A stretch of 64,000 nucleotides of DNA, taken from contig CM060883.1 in the NCBI GenBank assembly GCA_030762935.1, forward strand, positions 31,428,501 through 31,492,500, in the 5' to 3' direction. How positions within the stretch are numbered: position 1 is the stretch's first letter; every line of letters begins with the position of its first letter. This document shows, piece by piece, positions 61,191-64,000 of the stretch. Source of the DNA: Hymenopus coronatus. Taxonomy: Eukaryota; Arthropoda; Insecta; Mantodea; Hymenopodidae. The position numbers and the translations under genes were made by a program. The notes beneath the pieces are model-generated. The model searched no databases. It was given only the letters and a program-made list of their open reading frames with translations, and had not been told where the DNA came from.

Positions 61191-61194
61191 GTTA

Positions 61195-62880
61195 GTATCT
61201 TTGCTTTATCTGTAAAGTTTAGATGGAAAGAAAAGTAAACACTGTAATACAACCAAGGTAACACAAATGCATATCAGTGATTCTATAAACACAGTGGCAA
61301 TTGAGGATGGAGAAGACTTATATCTCCCAAGAATATTCTAAGACTTCACAACTTTACATAGATGAAGTTTAGTGTGACCATTGACTCATCAATATTTTAA
61401 AATTAAAATAATTTTACAGTTAATATCGCTCCTGTTATTAATAAAAGGATCTTTATTTACTATTTATTTCTTTTAAATGGCATGATTGTTTATACCTTTT
61501 CAAATGTGCCGAAAATAAGTATTTTAATTTTTATTTTGTTGGTCAAATAGTAAAACCAAATAAAGCCTAATGCAGAATCTTTCAAAATTTAATGTAAAGT
61601 TTACCATTAAATAACAGTAAGGGATTTAAGAACATTATAGGATTATGGAAATAAAATAAAGCATGATTTTATTGGTAACATACATAAATGAGAAGCATGC
61701 TTTCACAAAATGTAAACTTCAAGAAATGTCAGATGTAAGTGAAGAGCTAAGATATAATGTAAGCCTGCCTTAAGCATTTGTAAACTAAATAGTTAATAGT
61801 AAGCATTGGAAAGCGACTTATGGGGAAAACAATTTTGAGGCCAGTTCAAGGGAATGCACAAAATACAAATATGAACCTATTGCACTATGTTCGTTTCATG
61901 AAAATAAATGTTGGTTAAATAATTTCCCTTACTAGTAGGATGACCATGTCAGTGGTTTCAGAAGATTGCTGATATGTACACATTTCAGTGCCATATTAGG
62001 TCCATTTTCAAGATATGGATAAACAGGAGAGAGAGCATATATTTCTAGTCATGTGCTCTAATTCTGGAGCAAACACTCCTGTTAACTGTGATTAACTTGG
62101 TTGGAGCTCTTGTTATAAATCAGTACTTCTGCAAATAAAATTCTGCAGTGCACATCAATATTTTATATTTTAGACATACTTTTTATATAAGGTACTTCTG
62201 TTTTAAACTCAAAAACTTAGTTGGTTTTCAAAATAAATGCTAAAAGAATGAGGACAGAAGCAGAAATGAAGGATTCATGTATCCTGTATTATGTTAACCC
62301 CTTGAAAATTTGCATCCAATGCATATTTTTTAATCTTTTGATTTATTGCCTTGTTTAATTTTAAAAATGTAGAAAAACCAACTGGGTGATAGAAATGAGA
62401 TTTTGGTAACCTCTGTAGTGTCTCAAAAATATAACAAACTTTGGGATCCTGGAGATACACTCCTCCTTTTTAGTTAGATTGGAAATAAATCAGTAACCCT
62501 AAACATTAATTGACAATTCTTTTTTAAATTAAGTTGCATTAATAATTCCGCCATTAAGTAGTTCATTTATAATGTAACTTTTCATTAAAAATATTTATCA
62601 ATTTATATTAATTTTTAAAACGCAGAAGAATATCACAGCTTTTGTGTTGAGTAAACAATGCTTAAAAACCAAATAAGCTTTTGTCATTATAAATTGCCTG
62701 TTTGTGTTCATCTGGAAAAAAAGAAATAGGATTCAATCTGCAGTGCTTCTGACTGCTGGATACCCACTTAACCACTTGGCTATCAGCATACATGTGATGT
62801 TCGAATACAAATAATGAGAGAAAGAAGCATGTGTGAATAAATTGTTTAGCTTAGTTGAAATAAACAAGTTGCTCCTCCTG
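61195..62880. other. Intron sequence, nothing recognised
   Basis: 1.7 kb of AT-rich DNA after exon 32. ttaaccccttgaaaa at about 62294 could be a MITE end, but no partner was found. Confidence 0.5.
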
Positions 62881-62884
62881 TTTA

Positions 62885-63300
62885 TCATATTCATTTTTCT
62901 TAATCTGTTACTTACTCCTTTATCTGTTCCTCATTTTTCTTCTTCCTCCTCTTTCAGTGCCTCCTGCTGCTCCAGTTTATTCATTTATTTCTTCTCCTTG
63001 CTCTTTTCCTCTTGCTCCTCTTTTTGTCTGTTCATCTTGTCCTCTCTCTGTTCCTCCTCCTTCTTTTGCCCTTCTCTTCCGCCATTATTTTCCTCCTGTT
63101 ATTTCACCTTTTTTAATCACCTGTGCCTCATTTTTCCTTTCCTCTTTCTGTCCTTTGCCTTCTGCTCTTCATTATTTCCCTCCTCCTCCCACCTGTTCAT
63201 TCTAGTCTTTGTTCATCTTCCTTTTTTATTATTATTTTCATCTTCTTCTGTTCTTTCTTCTCCCTGTTTCTTTCCTGCTCCACTATCTTCTCTTTTGTTC
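62885..63300. repeat. Pyrimidine-rich tract (polypurine on the minus strand)
   Basis: About 415 bases of strongly C/T-biased + strand with tcctcc and ttttcc units. The bias removes stops in all + frames, giving a 156-codon Leu/Ser/Phe frame with no family resemblance; treat it as non-coding. Confidence 0.85.
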
Positions 63301-63304
63301 TAGG

Positions 63305-64000
63305 AATTTACTTTCAAATTTGCCTTGTAATCAATCACAGCAACAAATCGTTTGAAGCATCACAGGTTTCATAATTTATAGCTAGCAGGATTTGGATGAT
63401 CACAGGGGGTGTAAATAATGTAATAGAGAGATAATGTAGAGATATACAACTTCTTATATGTGAGTTTACTAACTAGGTAGTGTTATAAGGTGAACATATT
63501 ATTTAGCTTTGACTTCATTTTTACATTTGTTTAAATAACAATAAAGTCTTCTCATCAATATCAGAGTTATTTATCTATTTGTCTTGCTTCTTTTTCATTT
63601 TAGCCTTTTATAATATTAGAGATGCACTTAGGCACCCATTTCAGGTTGGGTAGTATATCATATACTGTATCTGCCTTGATTGGAAGTGCTTCCAAGTGCT
63701 CCTTTTCAAAACTGTTCCAGAAATGAGAAAAGGGTTGCTGGTCTTCCTCAACCAGACAGGAAATTTTTTTCCAGAGTTGATATGTTTATTTGCACTAACT
63801 GGTGTCCCTTAACACTTAAGTGCCAAGCCCTTCATGAGAGATGTATTAAAAGCATGAGAGTGGAATGTCTATAAAAGAGCAAGGAGGTTTCAGTTTTTCC
63901 ATTTGTCATATTATTTGATGCTGGTAGTGCAACTTATTCCTTACCCTTCTTACCATTTTTATGATCACTGCAGGCTTGTAGCACTCTGTTAGGACATAGT
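63305..64000. other. Right-edge intron sequence, no exon confirmed
   Basis: cactgcag at 63966-63973 could be a splice acceptor, but the following codons (ACSTLLGHS) do not match the UBR4 segment expected after SPAEQ. Confidence 0.45.

Noticed and set aside
61940..62030. gtggtttcagaag / ggtccattttcaag as another Penelope 3' end
   Set aside because: The match to the GAAACCGGTC hairpin layout is too loose and no second arm was found.
62833..63303. 156-codon + strand frame rich in Leu, Ser and Phe, looking like a membrane protein
   Set aside because: It is a by-product of the pyrimidine-rich tract: overlapping frames are also open, there is no homology, and it lies in a UBR4 intron.
63966..64000. 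Possible next UBR4 exon after cactgcag
   Set aside because: The translation (ACSTLLGHS) does not resemble UBR4 after SPAEQ, and the window ends before a donor could be seen.
1..64000. CRISPR arrays, operons, riboswitches or other prokaryotic systems
   Set aside because: The sequence is plainly eukaryotic (introns, SINEs, LINEs). No regularly spaced repeats with unique spacers exist; the repeats here are dispersed TEs.

Overview
The window is invertebrate nuclear DNA, AT-rich and intron-dominated. It is filled by the middle part of one giant gene on the + strand: the arthropod orthologue of UBR4 (Drosophila purity of essence, poe; human p600). I resolve 32 internal exons (5,817 coding bases, about 1,939 codons) between 1624 and 61190. 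Every junction is GT-AG and every reading frame carries over, so the gene looks intact. Neither the start codon nor the stop codon is in the window. Organism: the protein looks insect-like, and the large introns loaded with SINEs, LINEs, Penelope-like and mariner elements would suit a hemimetabolous (polyneopteran-type) insect. That placement is inference.

Protein layout along the window: exons 1-9 are helical, armadillo-like scaffold, with a disordered Ala/Pro/Ser/Thr insert in exon 8. Exon 10 is an acidic linker leading into the UBR box (exon 11, all Cys/His ligands visible). Exons 12-13 are linker and helices. Exons 14-19 look like a beta-propeller and exons 21-24 like a beta-sandwich. Exons 25-28 are helical scaffold again, exon 29 an acidic linker, and exons 30-31 hold a UIM-like helix followed by a Gln/Gly/Leu-rich stretch. 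Exon 32 is a Ser/Asp-rich linker. The C-terminal catalytic E3 module of UBR4 lies beyond the right edge.

Intron content: (i) a LINE with an open 971-codon ORF and an 11-bp target-site duplication (TSD), inserted 10 bp after the exon 17 donor (34361-37424), plus an antisense scrap of the same family at 16.8 kb; (ii) an antisense CR1-like LINE that keeps its 5' end but lacks the 3' half (about 22650-26165); (iii) a Penelope-like element relic with RT tail, GIY-YIG domain and hammerhead-like 3' end (5235-6245), and palindromic pairs of Penelope 3' ends at 45.46 and 51.33 kb; (iv) mariner relics at 28.1, 37.5, 49.8, 53.9 and 55.9 kb and a piggyBac-like relic at 16.2 kb; (v) at least four tRNA-derived SINE families, many with exact 9-14 bp TSDs; (vi) about 16 copies of a roughly 0.85-kb non-coding repeat with a 5' hairpin (called family M here); (vii) an LTR-like block with CRE, CCAAT, TATA and polyadenylation motifs near 41 kb; (viii) a 180-bp MITE at 60.6 kb.

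I found no CRISPR array, operon or other prokaryotic feature, and no second host gene. The points most worth following up are the hammerhead-like Penelope 3' ends whose stem II covaries between copies, and the promoter-like block at 41 kb.
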